DNA of 64,000 nt from Chaenocephalus aceratus. Its lineage: Eukaryota; Chordata; Actinopteri; Perciformes; Channichthyidae. The position numbers and the translations under genes are program-made. Below, piece after piece: positions 1 through 13,445 of the stretch. The first letter of the stretch is position 1, and each line of letters starts with the position of its first letter. The DNA lies in contig JAMFTG010000572.1 in the NCBI GenBank assembly GCA_023974075.1, forward strand, positions 1-64,000, given 5' to 3'. A model generated the notes under the pieces. That model was not told the origin of the DNA. It saw only the letters and a program-made list of their open reading frames with translations, and searched no databases.

Positions 1-2620
1 CTAACTTTAGTTCTACATGCCACCCAAAAGCTTCTCCTAAAGGGGCACTACGTCTCTCAAGCAAATCATTCGAGAACTGAGTCATCGGCGGCGCGTGAGG
101 CTCAGGTGGGAAGGCTAAATAACTTTACCTGACGCTGCCTGCCTCCGGCGTCTATAGAAAAGAGATCAACTCAGGGAAAGCACGGGCACCGCCTGATGAG
201 AGCTCAGCGTGCGGAGTTTAAATCTATTAAGTATAAAGGAGATACAGTTTAAACTGCCGTATGAAGAGAAGACGCCACCGTGTCGCACTTATCATTCATA
301 TCACATCATCAATCAGATCATATCATATCATAATGTATCATATGTTTCCTTATCTGAGTCAGCTTCTCCAGCCGTTTGACGAAACACTCAAGTCAAATGT
401 AATGAAAGTCAGATCGTGTCTTAGTGATATCACAAACCTGTTAATGTACGCATTCAAACACTTGTACCAGCTGTATTCACCTTGCAGGAGCTAGTGGCGT
501 GTATCCTGGATTATATGTTTAAGTCATGGATGTTTAAAGTTCATATTTGTCTAATATTAGTTTACTTTTCATTAAGGAAGTATGACGCTGCTAAATGTTG
601 CTAACCCCGCCCCTTTCACGTGAACCCGCTCTCAGCTGGAGAGAGAAACCCTGGCTTGATTTACCGAGATGATAACGAGCGTCGTAGGACCGCTTAGCGA
701 GATCTCGTTTGTTAGGGTTAAGATATCATAACTCAAACATATCCAGGGTCTGTTGGACTGGCTTCGTAGTACAGGGCAATGACACACACATTATACATTG
801 TATTTTTCTTGCATGCAGTGACAAAAATATTTGACTGCAGTACCCGCCGCCCCTGAACTGAGTTGAACCAGGAACACGTAGAGGTCTTTCTTATTTGTCA
901 GAAACTTGGAATTGAAAAATGTACAATCAGTCAAGGGTCTGCAGTTCAGAAGAAGGCAGATCAATGCTTTTAATTCTGATTAATTAAGACAACTGGTGCA
1001 GACGCCGGTCTCTCTGAATCTTCTCAAAGTGACAGCTCAAACACGAAGGCCTTTCTTTCTTTGACCCCTTCAAGCACAACACGTTTTACTGAAATCTGTA
1101 GGGGTACTTTCAGTTCAACAAGAGGAACCAGGGTCTAGCTCCAGGTCCCACCCAAAGGTCCCTGATCCAGGGGTTCTACATCCCGTTATAATCAAGAACT
1201 GAATCAGGAACAGAGCAACAAGGGCACTTTCACAACATCTCCGAATCAGATTGAAAATCATACTTTTGGTTTGTTTTCCCTTTGGTCTGATGGATCGGAA
1301 ATGCTTACAGAGGTCTTTCTTATTCGTCACAAACTCTGATCAATTAAGGAAACTGGTGTCGAAGCTGGTCTCGATGCTACGGTGGAAGTCTAGCCATAAT
1401 GGTAGCTCTTATTTTAGAACTGCACGTCCATTTACAAGCAAATAGTTCAATCACGAGGTTAAACTATGAACTGAGAACAGTGACTAAAAGTTACAACAGG
1501 ACTTTTGGTTTTTGATAAGGAGCATGAACAAAGAAGCACGGCCGACGGAAATCAACATGCGGGATCCAAACAATATGTAGAAGAGTTTGTCCTATACATT
1601 TGACTTTTGGTAATTACAAACCCACATTAAAGTATACTATGTACGTGCGCTACGTGTCGGATGTCAAGCAACCATGAGTCCTCGCAACAAATGCCCCAAC
1701 AGGAAAACCCTGATCCCCTCTGTTTTGTGTTCACTCCCACTCCTCTGCAATTACACCAAGCCATGATGTGCTTAAAGAAGGTACGGGAACTACTTTCATA
1801 CACAACCTCAGACTGGGTGCTTTGGTGCGCAATAGAGTACAATTACTACATTCACAACTGCCTGAAAGAACAATGCCAGAGTCTGATTACGACTGAGTGA
1901 TAATTGCCTTCTGAAGGGCTCTGAAATCAGACTTGCACACGTGTTTCTAGCTAATCTGAATAACTATAATAATAAGGGCAAATGACTGATTATGATCTGA
2001 TGAAACAAGACTAAACAGAATGAATGTAATCTGCAAATAACCAACACTTAGCCAATAAATCCTTAAATACCTCGACTACAGTGTGACTGGATAATCTTCT
2101 CTGTTGTGGAGAAAATATAGGAGTTCACAGAATAGGTCTACAGGTGATGAGAATTCACTCTCAAAAGATTATTCCTTTCTTTGCACCATTACAGTATAAC
2201 AAAGTCGCTCTGCTCCTGCGGCAATTGCTCATTACTGTCAGGTAAAATACAGGTCGTCTGGAAAATCAATGCACATTTTTTCCGCGTCTCTGCAGAGGAC
2301 TTAATCTGAGGCACTAAATGGGTCATGCAGCTGCTCAATTATGCTTAATTTTAGCTCCAGAAACGCCCAGTTTACCTAGCCGTTAATCAGGTTGTCGCTA
2401 ACTTTGCCGCCTGCTGTTCCCTGCAGCTCTCTGATTGGACGGCACCCAGCTGACAAGATCCATACGAGGCTGAGGCCTGAATATCAGCCCCAACACTCTG
2501 AAACACTTTGCTTCTACAGTCGGTCTGTTACATGGCCTAGAAATGCTTCGTACTGATCATTAACGACATCTGTTTCCTCTTTTTGGTGTGGATTTGCTTC
2601 TCTTTTTACGTTTTATCAGT
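1..2620. other. No gene recognised; unassigned DNA
   Basis: I see no exon-like or RNA-gene signal here. Open frames are short and do not resemble known families. There is an internal duplication: the stretch starting gaggtctttcttatt at 881 recurs at 1310, and in both places it is followed by a similar ...attaag.aactggtg... stretch. This suggests an old, unnamed interspersed repeat around 880-1380. Confidence 0.5.
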
Positions 2621-2624
2621 CTGA

Positions 2625-2815
2625 TTCAAGATTCAAGGCTTTATTGTCATCACAGTGAAGATATGACAATGAAAAACTGAAGTCACAGGCTCCTCCAACA
2701 GAACAACATGAATATATATAGCACATAAAACAAAAAAAACTGATAAAATAGTGCAAGAGAATGTTTTGAGATGTGCAAAAATGTAAATAAAACAGAAATA
2801 GTGCAAGAAGCGTCT
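2625..2815 (-). repeat. LINE-type 3' tail, copy 1
   Basis: Read on the minus strand, this stretch ends in gacaataaagccttgaatc, a retroposon-like 3' end. A second copy lies at 52540-52735 on the plus strand, sharing the run of ttgcact..ttttatt, the ggagcctg/ggagccttg motif and the final cagtaaagcctt. Two dispersed copies ending at the same point support a 3' end of a non-LTR element; the family is not named with certainty. Confidence 0.5.
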
Positions 2816-2841
2816 ATTGGAGTAAATGGAATATGATAATT

Positions 2842-4225
2842 TTGTTAGTGGGAACGCTTTTAGCAGCATTCCCACTAACTGTTATTCTACGCACGAAAAG
2901 TGTATTATTCCGCCGACTTATTTTGGCCCTCTTCTTTGAACATCGCAGACACTCCGTTCAAAGATCAAAACGTTCAGCTCGGTCGGGAATCGATGGCTAT
3001 TACTTTTCTCATTCATAACTTTCATAATTCCAGAGATACATCCCATAATGCATCACATTTTTAACATTGAAGTCAATGGAGAGATTCTTCAGACTTCAAC
3101 AAATGTTTATGCGACTTCAACTGCTAACTGTTCATTCATACTTTCACTCAGAAACCTCATTCCAACTTTAAAATGTTACACATCTTTCTGACATTATTCG
3201 TGTAACACGACTTTTAAATCTGATTCTCACTTTTAGAGATATTAAACGTTGTTCAGACCTTGGTAAAGAGGTTTTATTCAGATTTTAACATTAACTAGAG
3301 TGCGTGATGTCACAGCTATGAAGGTAGGAAATCTTGAGAATTGCCTTCATATTTTTTTTTAAAACTGCCATAATTCCCAAACCCTACATTCCTGGGACAT
3401 ACTTTTTCATGATAAACGCAGGAAAATATCTCGTAGCTTGAAAAATGACAAATAATTAAGCAAAAATAATTAAACAAAATGCCTCTTGAGGGCATGAAGT
3501 GACAAAAACGTTCAACATTCCTCCGTTAAACCCCATTAAACCCCATTGTAACACCTTTAGTTAAACTGCCAAAAAGGCCACAATATTAACCCGAAATTAC
3601 ACTTCAGATACTCAACTTCCTTGACATGCTTCACGTTTTAAAATGTCACCGATATCTGTTACGGTTCTTCCACAAAACGTTGATATGTAAGAGGTTCATC
3701 TCTCATTCAGAACAATGGAAACCTTTGATCTCTGCACACCTCGTGAGCTCAACTATAAACACCTGTGTAATGGAACACGATGATGTCATCGCTCCACCTG
3801 ACACGCTCAGAGCAGTTTTGAGATTTTTTTCAAATGTCGTTGCCATGGCAACACAATGCTCGCCTTGAAACACGGTTTTCTCATAACTTCAGTGAAAATA
3901 CTCCAAACAGCGCAGAACTTCACAGGTTTGGTAACGATGCAGCCATCAACGCATCTAAGCGTAGTATGGGGTGTCATCAAATGTCGTTAGTTCAGCGGTT
4001 TGCAGTTCAAATATTCTGCTGCCTTCTCTTCCAAGCCTTTTTACTTTATTCTCTTCTCTCATCACACATTCAAGCCCTCTGTGTTCATGTATCATTTCAA
4101 TCTAAATTCTTCACTTTCTTCTTACACATTACATTTCAGCATAGCAGTTTAGCGTCAGCTTTTCAGCATAAAGCGTTCCCACTAGCAATTTCTTCAGGAA
4201 TTGCATTCTCTAGTTCACTCTGATC
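2842..4225. mobile_element. Inverted-repeat element, about 1.4 kb, family unknown
   Basis: The left end carries gttagtgggaacgctttta and the right end ataaagcgttcccactagc, an inverted pair with about one mismatch over 17 bases. The left end also folds on itself (gttagtggga ... tcccactaac). The interior is AT-rich, with a run of gaagtcaatgg-type sequence but no transposase-like frame. I infer a non-autonomous DNA element. Exact ends and target duplication were not resolved. Confidence 0.55.
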
Positions 4226-4229
4226 CACT

Positions 4230-5032
4230 CTGCCTTTTATTAAAACCATTTGTTCATTCCTTTAGGAACATTACACTTGCCATATGACCTTTCAAGACCA
4301 CGTCCATACTAAACCTGCTCACTCTAAAAAAAACAATTACTAGTTTTCATGTTGGCATTTGAAAGGGTTTTGTTGGTAAAGATGCCCGTCCACAGCCTGA
4401 GGAAAACGCTGAATTATCTGCTACTGTATCTTGTTTTGTTTGCAAACTGTTTGTTACAACATCTGCTCAGGAGTGGGAAAGACAGCCTGGCAAACCTTTA
4501 TATTTATATTTTGGTTTTGTTTGATGGCCTTTAAGAGGAATGCTCCCACTTCCCTGTCAATCTTTGGCTAAGTAAGGCAAGAAAAAAACCCAAAATGTGT
4601 CTTTACTCATCGTTCCTCACAACCAAATACCAAAGTATTCAATACCAAAAGTTTTTTAGCTAAATCATACCAAGTATTTTGTTCAATACTGATATGATAG
4701 CAGCTTCAGAAAGTTCTACCTCAACTGCAGACAGCTTGGTCGTATTACATTACAGCCTCATCTCTTTTTATGATCGTCTCAAACACGGCCCGATATTAGA
4801 TAAACACTGGAAATCAGTCCAAATTGGAGTGTGTGTGTGTGTGTGGGGGGGGGGGTCTTATGCATCTGCGAGAAATAAAATATCACAAGCTTGCATATGT
4901 ATGTGGTTCCCAGGCATGGCCACTTTAGTTTGCATTACAAAAAAGAGGAAATAGTGTCTTCGGGACTATTTTCAGCGGCGGATTAATCCACATTTGGTTC
5001 TGTGGTGATTATATGTGGCATAAACTACAGTC

Positions 5033-5034
<2 letters not shown>
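4230..5034. other. No gene recognised
   Basis: AT-rich DNA with a short (GT)n and G-run at 4830-4856. No coding or RNA feature is recognised. Confidence 0.4.

Positions 5035-5097
<63 letters not shown>
5035..5097. repeat. (TGAT)n microsatellite
   Basis: About 15 perfect tetranucleotide copies. Similar short runs follow LINE-like tails at 48053-48073 and 51478-51497, so this tract may mark the 3' end of an eroded retroposon. Confidence 0.9.
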
Positions 5098-5213
5098 CAG
5101 TCTAATTTATTTCATGGTTTTTGGAAAACAATAGAGCTCCAAAGCATCAGTCTTTCATACACACACACATATATATGACTTGTTTGAGTCCTGTTGAGTG
5201 AAAACGATGTATC

Positions 5214-5390
5214 ATGTCTAAAAGCTGCTATGGCGTGTGTTGAACATCAGACCACAAAAGAGATTTTCTTTACTTTCACTTAGAAAAAAGGACAGAGAAA
5301 TTAAGTATCTGTGGCTTCAGGTCATCCATAAAAAACGTCAACAATGGGATCAGGTGAGTCATCACATGCGCGTCTGTGAGAATCACTTGA
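5214..5390 (+). pseudogene. THAP-type zinc finger relic
   Basis: From ATG at 5214 one frame reads MSKSCYGVC and then hits a stop at 5241. A second frame continues with an LWLQVI..K motif and ends in RVCENHL. Together these give the C-x3-C ... W ... C-x2-H layout of a THAP DNA-binding domain, with about 45 residues between the second and third zinc ligands (family range about 35-50). One stop and one frameshift break it, so it is a relic, probably of a THAP-containing gene or of a transposase (P-element-like or similar). No matching downstream domain is seen. The call rests on spacing and a few key residues only. Confidence 0.42.
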
Positions 5391-5394
5391 AAGT

Positions 5395-6825
5395 CAAAGT
5401 AGTGACTGTAGATGCTGCATTATAGGAAGGAAGGAATTCCCAGTTTAAGTGTTAGTTGCTTCCTGCAAGACATCCACCGTCTATTTCACAATATCAACGC
5501 CGATTATGACTTTCTAATGAGAGTGCGTAGTTGTTTGACTGGCCGTTGTATTTGGGGTTTTGAAGATAAGAAAAGTATGCATTCATTTTTTTACCTGATT
5601 TGCGAAAACCTCAGAATCTGTATTTACCGCCAGTCACATGACAGCAAATGGTTTCCAAAAAGGGGCGGGGCCATGACGTAGAGGATTGGTTGCTCTCAGG
5701 TATGGAGTTACCTTTGTTTTGTATCTTAATTACATAATAAAAGTGATCTGTGACTCCAAAAGCCTGATTATAACCAGACAAACAACTTCTCCTCATCATG
5801 TTAGTGTAATCGTATGGTGTCCATGTGCTAATTTATATCCTGCATTAAATCTCAGGACCTCGAAATGGGGGGGGGGGGGGAGCCCAAAAGAATCGTGCAT
5901 ATTTGTGTCACACAGATTAGAAATGTTGAGTTTCTGTAAATAAAAGTTCTTGAAATAAATAATAGTCATTGTTCATTACAGTTTCTGAATATTTGTTTTA
6001 CATTTGTGAATATTTCTGGGTGTTGCCATCTGTACGTGGCAGCGCTGCATTCTTTACGCTACTTACGTTGCTATGGTTACGGCAGGCGATGCTAGGCGCG
6101 GTTTTTGATATTTTCATATTGATCTTTTTTTTTAACTCTGGCTTTGTAATAACAAATATGGCAAAACGAAAACGGCACAACGTGAACGGAACAACTTTTA
6201 GTTGGCCGGCTGTAAGCGGCGTTAGGGTCGAGTTTGACAGCTCCACACCGAGGGAGAGGCCTGCCGATGCGAAGCCTGAAGAGGCTTCAACAACGGCCAC
6301 AGCCGCCGGCGCCACCTACGCTAGCGAACCTTTCCTGACGATACCCATGACCTGCCTTTTAACTGGACACAGAGAAGATGGAGTGAGTGGAATGAAAGGT
6401 ATCCATGGCTTTTAAAAAAAAAAATGTTGTGAGATTTGCAAAGAGGCAAAAAGTATATGGATCTCCCTGCCGCTCGCAGTGCACCTTTCAGTGTACCTTT
6501 CACCAGAATGGATTCAGGGAAAAGTCAGCAGTGATCAACAGAATAACCTGCGGAAAAAGATTTATAAGCAACATAAGAGCTCACGAAAAAAGAGATCGAG
6601 ATTTTGGAGATGAGAAAAAATGTGTCCTACCGAACAAGGTAGGCCTATTGGCAATCAATGTTGATCTAATGCACGAAACATATACATCTTTCAGGTCTGC
6701 CTGTATGAAATAAATAAATAAATAGGGCTCCCCCGAAAAGCAAATGGGTAATTCGAACACTGAGTGCAATATATACATTTATATATGTATAATGCTCAGT
6801 GTGGAGAGCAGTTAACCACTGGGAA
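5395..6825. other. No gene recognised; weak open frame at 6158-6412
   Basis: A plus-strand frame beginning MAKRKRHNVNG at 6158 is open for about 85 residues, with basic then Ala/Thr-rich sequence, but shows no known domain. It could be part of a decayed transposable-element ORF linked to the THAP relic upstream. A G-run lies at 5868-5881. Confidence 0.3.
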
Positions 6826-7256
<431 letters not shown>

Positions 7257-7257
7257 A

Positions 7258-7260
<3 letters not shown>

Positions 7261-7332
<72 letters not shown>

Positions 7333-7339
7333 TGTGTGG
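7261..7339 (+). repeat. (GT)n microsatellite
   Basis: About 39 GT units with one interruption near 7330. It is paired in inverted orientation with the (AC)n at 7425-7519, only 85 bases away. Confidence 0.95.
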
Positions 7340-7417
7340 TGAGATTCCAACTTGATGTCCTCTCCATGTCATCCTCCCTGTGACGCTGCAGCGCTGAGGG
7401 CAGATTCTGCTGACTCG

Positions 7418-7521
<104 letters not shown>

Positions 7522-8033
7522 CCTCGAGGGTCTGAGATCCTCTAATTGAGATCAAAGTGTTGCCCTTGACACAGAGAGGGGGGGGGGGGGGCGGCGCCTC
7601 CATGTGGAAACAAACAGGAACTGCATCTCAGATAAAGATGGAGGAAGTTCAAAGCCAAGTACCTGCAGCTTTATTAATTTGTGTATTTAAAAGAACAAAC
7701 AGTTTTAAATTAAATACCACAGTGGGACCTTCAGCTTTTCATTGCTTAGCTAGTCTTTAAGGGTATTTGAAGGCGTTTCTTTTACGACAAAATTGATAAG
7801 ATATGACATCTTAAAGCATTATCTTCAAGCCACACCTAATACATGGTTATATCCTCCATCACAGTAATTGACTGCAGCTGTAAGCCTACATTTTTTTAAT
7901 TCAAATCCACAGTATACCTTTATCTTGCTGAACACCAATTACTACAAACGACAATATTTGGCTGAAACTCGTGGAATAAATTGTTATTTCCTGTACACGC
8001 CAATTTTTTTTAAACAAATATGTCACCTTAAAC

Positions 8034-8545
8034 CATAGATATATATAAAACACTAGATGACTCACCCGCGCTGCTGGCCAATGGAGACCGGCGTTGCCAC
8101 ATGGCGGCCATCTTGCCACAGGCAGCTCGCTCATTCAAAACATTATAGAGGCTTCTCAATTCTAAAATTTCCCCTCCTCCCTCGAGACTTAGTCCCGCCC
8201 ACAGGAGATGCGAGCGGAGGACCGAGGAGTCGAGGAGTCGAGGGGGGGACATTTGAGTATTGAGAAGCTTCTTATGTCTATGGTGCACTATTGAAATAAC
8301 CGCGATCGCGATTAACTGTGGACAATCATGCGATTAATCGCGATTAAATATTTGAATCGACTGACAGCCCTAGTTTATAATAAACCAAACCGTTTGTAAA
8401 TCAGTCAAGATTTCAGCGAGTTAAGAGTATCTGTGTAGATCCCTCACCTCACAACAGCTGTAGCAGTAGTTGTTGACTGTGGCAAGATGGCCGCCAGTGA
8501 GCTACGCTGGCGACTCCCCCTTGAGCCATCTAGTGTTTATATCTG
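8034..8545. mobile_element. Mosaic of short inverted-repeat elements
   Basis: The left side reads ...aaacactagatgactc and the right side gagccatctagtgttt, an inverted pair. The inner pair atggcggccatcttgcca / ggcaagatggccgcca also pairs. Inside, 8165-8250 matches in reverse a part of the element at 44299-45520 (gcgggactaag, cctcctcgact-type motifs). 8288-8372 is one end of a different hAT-like repeat ending gactgacagccctag. I read this as several small elements stacked together. Confidence 0.5.
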
Positions 8546-8555
8546 TGCCTTAAAC

Positions 8556-11420
8556 CAGGGGTACTCAAACTTTTTTGTTAAAGGTCCACTTGTGAATTTT
8601 ATACAAGGTCAATGGTCCGGATCAATGCCAGTAAAGTCCCCCCCCCACCCCACCCCCGGAGCGGAGCAACAAAACTAAAATTAAGAAGCAGTTTCGGTGC
8701 GCATGGGGCCCCCTTGAGGGGGGTTCCCGACATGTCGTTGCAGTAAATTAAAGGGTGTTTCATGTTGTCGTTGCTGTGGACCTTCTTAATCTTTTTTATT
8801 TTTATTTTTAAATTGCTAGGTTTATACTGGTTTGTTTTGTGTTTGTATCTTTATTTTATTTATTTAATGTTTGTGAGCTGAGCTGTAATTTTATATGTAA
8901 TGTATCTCTCTGTACAGCACTTTGGTCTGGAGGTTTTAAAGTGCTATATAAATAAAGTTGAATTGGATGAATCTACTTTATTTGGGGGCCCCCTTCTGGT
9001 CCAAGCACTTGCCTGTCGGTAAACGGCGCCCCCGTATACACACACACATTCAATACATACATACAGTATGATGGCTTGAAGTAGTGGGAGAAATGGCACT
9101 GTTTGTCTGTAGCCAATGCCTTGAACCTCGGCAAAAATGGCATTAGAAGCATTAGAAAGTCAAGGTACTTGCGGTTAACTTGCGGTCTGCAATGCGTGTC
9201 ACGCTCGCGCACACAAGTAAGTATATATGCACGTTCATTCTCACAACGCGTCAGACACAAGAAAATATACATTAAAGGGGACCAATCATGCAAAATGCAC
9301 TTTGTGATGTCTTTTATAAAGATGTGTCCCCGGTGCGTCGGGGAACTCACGCAGCGTCAGAAAATAAAACCCTCTCTCTTTTAAAAACGGGGGTACAACG
9401 TGCGGGTACTAGGGATGTGCATCTCCATCACTGAGGCCGATGCGATGCGCATCTCGATACGTTGCCACGATACGATACATTAACGATACATTTGAAACAC
9501 CAGGCGATGCGATACGATACGATTCACCCCTGTTGCGATACAGTTCGATACGATTTGATTCAACATTATGCGATGCGATTCAACACTATGCAAAAATAAT
9601 GATACTTCAATATGGTACGACAGAGGATTTTAGTTTTATTCCTCATATGCAGCAAATCATACATTACCAAAAAAGTGCTTTACATATTTGGTACTGCACA
9701 TCCCATCATGCCGTTTATCTTTGTACCTTTAAAAGCTCTCCAGAGTACCATGTTATAACACCTCACAGTTAAACAATGTAAGGATGCATTGCTCATGATT
9801 AACAATGTGCTAATAACAGCTACCATAGCGCCATGCCATACAGCTGCCAGCCTGATGTGCTTAACACTCATCCAGAGGCTGACTCACCAGTGAGCAGAAA
9901 GCACTGGGTTCTATATGAACAATAAAGAATACAAATAACCTTTCACAAACAGCTATTTCATAACTGCTTACAGTAAGGAAGACATTTAAATTATTATTGG
10001 CCGTCACAGGCTGCTGTAAACTAAACACCACTCTCTCTGACAGAACACCTCACTGAGTGATTTAACTCATAGTCTAACTTTCAGGTTTCTCTTTTCAGCC
10101 GCAGACCCCATGTCGCCTCTTTATGTGCGTCGCTAAGTTCCTCATACTACGTGTGTACTTTAAAGCGGCTCGGCATCGTTAACAAGTTGACCGTCTGTAG
10201 TATATAGTGCCGCGCACATATACCATCAGGACGGTACTGATGGGGTGCGGCTGGCGGCGGAGTGATACTGTGTGTATGCAAGCCCGCATCTAGGACGGAT
10301 CTATGTATCATGGCTGTTACCTGTTGAGTAATAAAGAGACCTCATACAAAGGTCTACGGATACCTTATTACTCTCCATGACCTGCGGTCAGCTATATAGC
10401 ATAAAGGACTATTACACCGTCTTTCTTGAACAATCCGAAATGTTGCCAAACGTTTGATTTGTAGGTAATTTTCGGTGCGCTGTGTTTCTCTTTCTCCTCA
10501 ACTTCCGTGTGTGTTGATAACTGAGACTCTCAGCCTCCGTAGTGGCGAAGCAAATATCAAAGATCGTCTCTGCTGAGCGTTGACAAGATGAGGGGATTTT
10601 ATATGAATGAATCGTTTTTTTTACCGATGCAAAGACGCTACGCAATCGATGCATCGCGAGTTCAACCCGGTTCAACCCAAACTGTAGCCGATGTGCACTC
10701 TTTCAACCGGTGCACTCGCATCGTGAACGTTTATGCCGGTGCACCGATGCGAATCGGTGAATCTTAACATCTCTAGCGGGTACATATTTGCTGCCGATCT
10801 GACGTCAAATCGGCAGCGGACCCACAGAAAATTGCTATCAGAATCAATGCCTGACGTGTTTTGGACGTAATCTCATCTTTGTTTACATTAGCAAGCCTCG
10901 CTAACACTCGGAGCTAACCTGTACTGGAGAGCACGTGTTTAAAAAGCAGGAAATAAAGAAAGGAACTCACCTTGTGATAAACCTGCAAGAGAAAAAGCAT
11001 TTGAGCTCCATACTGTTTCAGAGATAATCCTTGACGTGGTTTAAACAGGATGGCGTTTTATCACAGCAGAATTTAACATTATCTCCGGTAGAATTCTGAT
11101 CAGGCATTAGCTCCACCTCCTCTTTTTTTTTTTAAGCTAAGGACCCAAAATCCGCGTTTCTCTAACAGGGCTGCAAAAGAGGGGTTTGAGCAGTAAGAGG
11201 CGTGGCTCCAATGGGTGATCTGTTTGGTGTTTTAAGCAAAAATCTTCACAGACATGTTTTGTATATATGGCCCTACAATATATGTTTCCAATATAGCATG
11301 ATAGGTCCACTTTAATTTACACTTTTTTTATAATTTTTTTTTTTTTACATTTTTTTTTTAATAATGGGACACAGGGTTCGGTCCGGATTGATTTGCAGTT
11401 CCGGAGTTTGAGAAGCCCTG
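8556..11420. mobile_element. hAT-like DNA transposon, 2.9 kb, with nested insertion
   Basis: Ends are caggggtactcaaac and, inverted at the right, gtttgagaagccctg. They are flanked by a perfect 8-bp target duplication CCTTAAAC (8548-8555 and 11421-11428), the hAT signature. The interior contains a LINE-like 3' tail ending near 8967 (gctatataaataaagttg) and a second hAT-like insertion at 9410-10775. No intact transposase is seen, so it is non-autonomous or decayed. Confidence 0.8.
9410..10775. mobile_element. Nested hAT-like element
   Basis: Ends are tagggatgtgcatctc and ...ttaacatctcta, an imperfect inverted pair. They are flanked by a perfect 8-bp duplication GCGGGTAC (9402-9409 and 10776-10783). 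Its arms carry cgatgcgatacgatacg-like repeats on the left and gcgaatcggtgaatc on the right. It sits inside the 8556-11420 element and is therefore younger. No transposase frame is seen. Confidence 0.8.
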
Positions 11421-11447
11421 CCTTAAACTATCAAGTCACCAAGTCAT

Positions 11448-11690
11448 GGGACGGAGTGGCGCAGTGGGCTGTGCGTTTCATCAAGGGGGCGTTGGGGAAC
11501 TCCAGTTCGAAACCCGTTGCCGCCTCCACTGCGTCAGGCCGTTGTGTCCTTGGGCAAGACACTTCACCTGAATTTGCTCCTGTGGGTATTGTCCACAGTA
11601 CATGACCATTACATGTATGATCTGTAAAGCGCTTTGAGAGTCATTGAAAAAGCGCTATAATAAATATAAGGATTATTATTATTATTATTA
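11448..11690 (+). mobile_element. tRNA-derived SINE
   Basis: A perfect RNA polymerase III A box (tggcgcagtgg, 11457-11467) and B box (gttcgaaac, 11505-11513) lie 37 bases apart. They are followed by a core containing ccttgggcaagacacttc and a LINE-like tail (aagcgctataataaata) ending in (ATT)n. A short duplication aagtca flanks it (about 11441 and 11691). The core resembles that of known fish SINEs. The tail matches 53890-53940, so both probably used the same LINE machinery. Confidence 0.8.
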
Positions 11691-11699
11691 AGTCAGACA

Positions 11700-13320
11700 T
11701 TATTTCACGAGACAAAACGTCCAGGATTGACAAAGTTTAAAGTCAAGTACCTGAAGTTTTTTAGTATTTCATTTCAGGAAAAAAAGTTTAAATGATAATC
11801 CTCAGCGGGACCTTCAGCATAGCGTCATCATAAGTGTCACTGTGATATAACGGGTCCAAGATCACTGCTCTGTTTCACAGCTTCCTGAAGCTGAATGTAA
11901 TGTCTTTCAAATGACCTGCTAATGGATCATGTAAATAACTAAATACTAAAGACTGTGTCACCTTATCCCAGATTACAGTAGTATCAGCACAAGTTGAGTA
12001 GACTTGGTAGACGCCCACAAACACAAATATAACAACAAAGACTTTGACCCATTGTGCAATAATACTTATGCTCGGTATATATGTACCGTAAAAAGCCGTG
12101 CAATATATAAACGTCCAGCTTTAAAACTCACCTGGCTGCTTGACGCTAAACTTTTACTGGTACTCGGTGTTTATTTTTTTAATTGTGTCATTTCTAGTTT
12201 TATCTTTAATATTTGTATGAATGCTTCTTGATTTATATCATGCTATCTTTGGTTCTTTACTTGCTGTAACACATGTTCCCCTCTGTGGAACGAATACATG
12301 TATTCTACTTCAGATTTTAATGCAGTTTTATTAGACAAATAAAGCACCTTCAACTATTTTAATTTCCAGAAACATAGCTTGAAAAAGTGGCTGAATATCA
12401 ACATTTTGAATGACATATCTTTATACATGTTTTTAACCAAATATGGCACCTATGAACTTAGAGCAGCGCCACAACACAGACATGTAATGAGTCTGAATGC
12501 ACTGAAGGAAATGACTGCAGTGGAGGTCTTCACTTTTAGATCATAGAAACGTATTCAACATCCTCCACATCCCAACAAATACAAAAAGCTTAAGTTATGT
12601 GTCCTCAAAAGAAGCTATGGCCCTGAATTACTTCAATATTGAGATGATTTGACGATACAAAACGTCCAGGACAAAAGTCTAGCACCTGCAGCTTTTGATT
12701 TTTTTATGTAAAGAAACAAAAAGCGTTTGATTGAAATCCTCTGTGGGAACTTCGGCTTGTTGAATTCATTAAGCTTCAATAGGCTTTAGGGGTCAGAGAG
12801 GTCAACAAATATTATACAAATTTAAATATTATTCAATTAGAAAACTGATTTATCCTCTGCTTCTCTAAAGGAATGAACAACCAAATAGAAATGCATGAAT
12901 GCCCAGGTATTTAAAATAAAATCCAATTAGAAATCTTCCTTCACAAAATCTGAGGTGCTGTGACCGGCCTTGGTTTTACAAATGCGTGAATACAAATAAT
13001 TTATCTTGTAGCTTCAGAAGTCCTTGGAGAGATGCTTTAACATGCCCACTGTGAGTTCAGGTCTTTATACATAATTGTACAGATCTTCCTAATTAATTCA
13101 ATTTAGAGGACTACGTGACTTTAAAGCCTCATAACACTACTTTAGTCTTTGAGAATAAAGCTGTTTGAATACATGAATGCAGTCTCTTTAGTGAATAAAT
13201 GACCCTTTAAACTTGATTTTACTTATTCTAAATGGTGAAAGTTGTCATTGAGAGTCTTCACAAACTCTGCAGCTCGACTCAACTTCTCTTAATAAAAGGC
13301 CTCTTTATATAACATTCAAC
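11700..13320. other. No gene recognised; LINE-tail fragment about 12050-12350
   Basis: The part near 12236-12290 (gctatctttggttctttacttgctgtaac...) resembles 20120-20170, suggesting fragments of the same retroposon 3' end. Motifs such as aaaacgtccagga recur at 11715 and 12659, hinting at an old local duplication. No coding signal is seen. Confidence 0.35.
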
Positions 13321-13324
13321 ATAT

Positions 13325-13445
13325 CTAATCCAATCCAACTTTATTTCTATAGCACATTTGAAAACAACAGAAGGGCTGTACATAAATAAATATATATAAA
13401 AAAACACAAAAACCAAACGGGACATAAACCAAATGTAAAAGCTGT
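13325..13445 (-). repeat. LINE-type 3' tail
   Basis: On the minus strand it ends gtgctatagaaataaagttggattgg, the end typical of L2-like fish elements, similar to 8935-8967. Confidence 0.5.

Noticed and set aside
5969..6415. 148-residue open frame
   Set aside because: No recognisable domain, unusual composition, no splice or conservation evidence; kept only as a note on a possible transposon relic.
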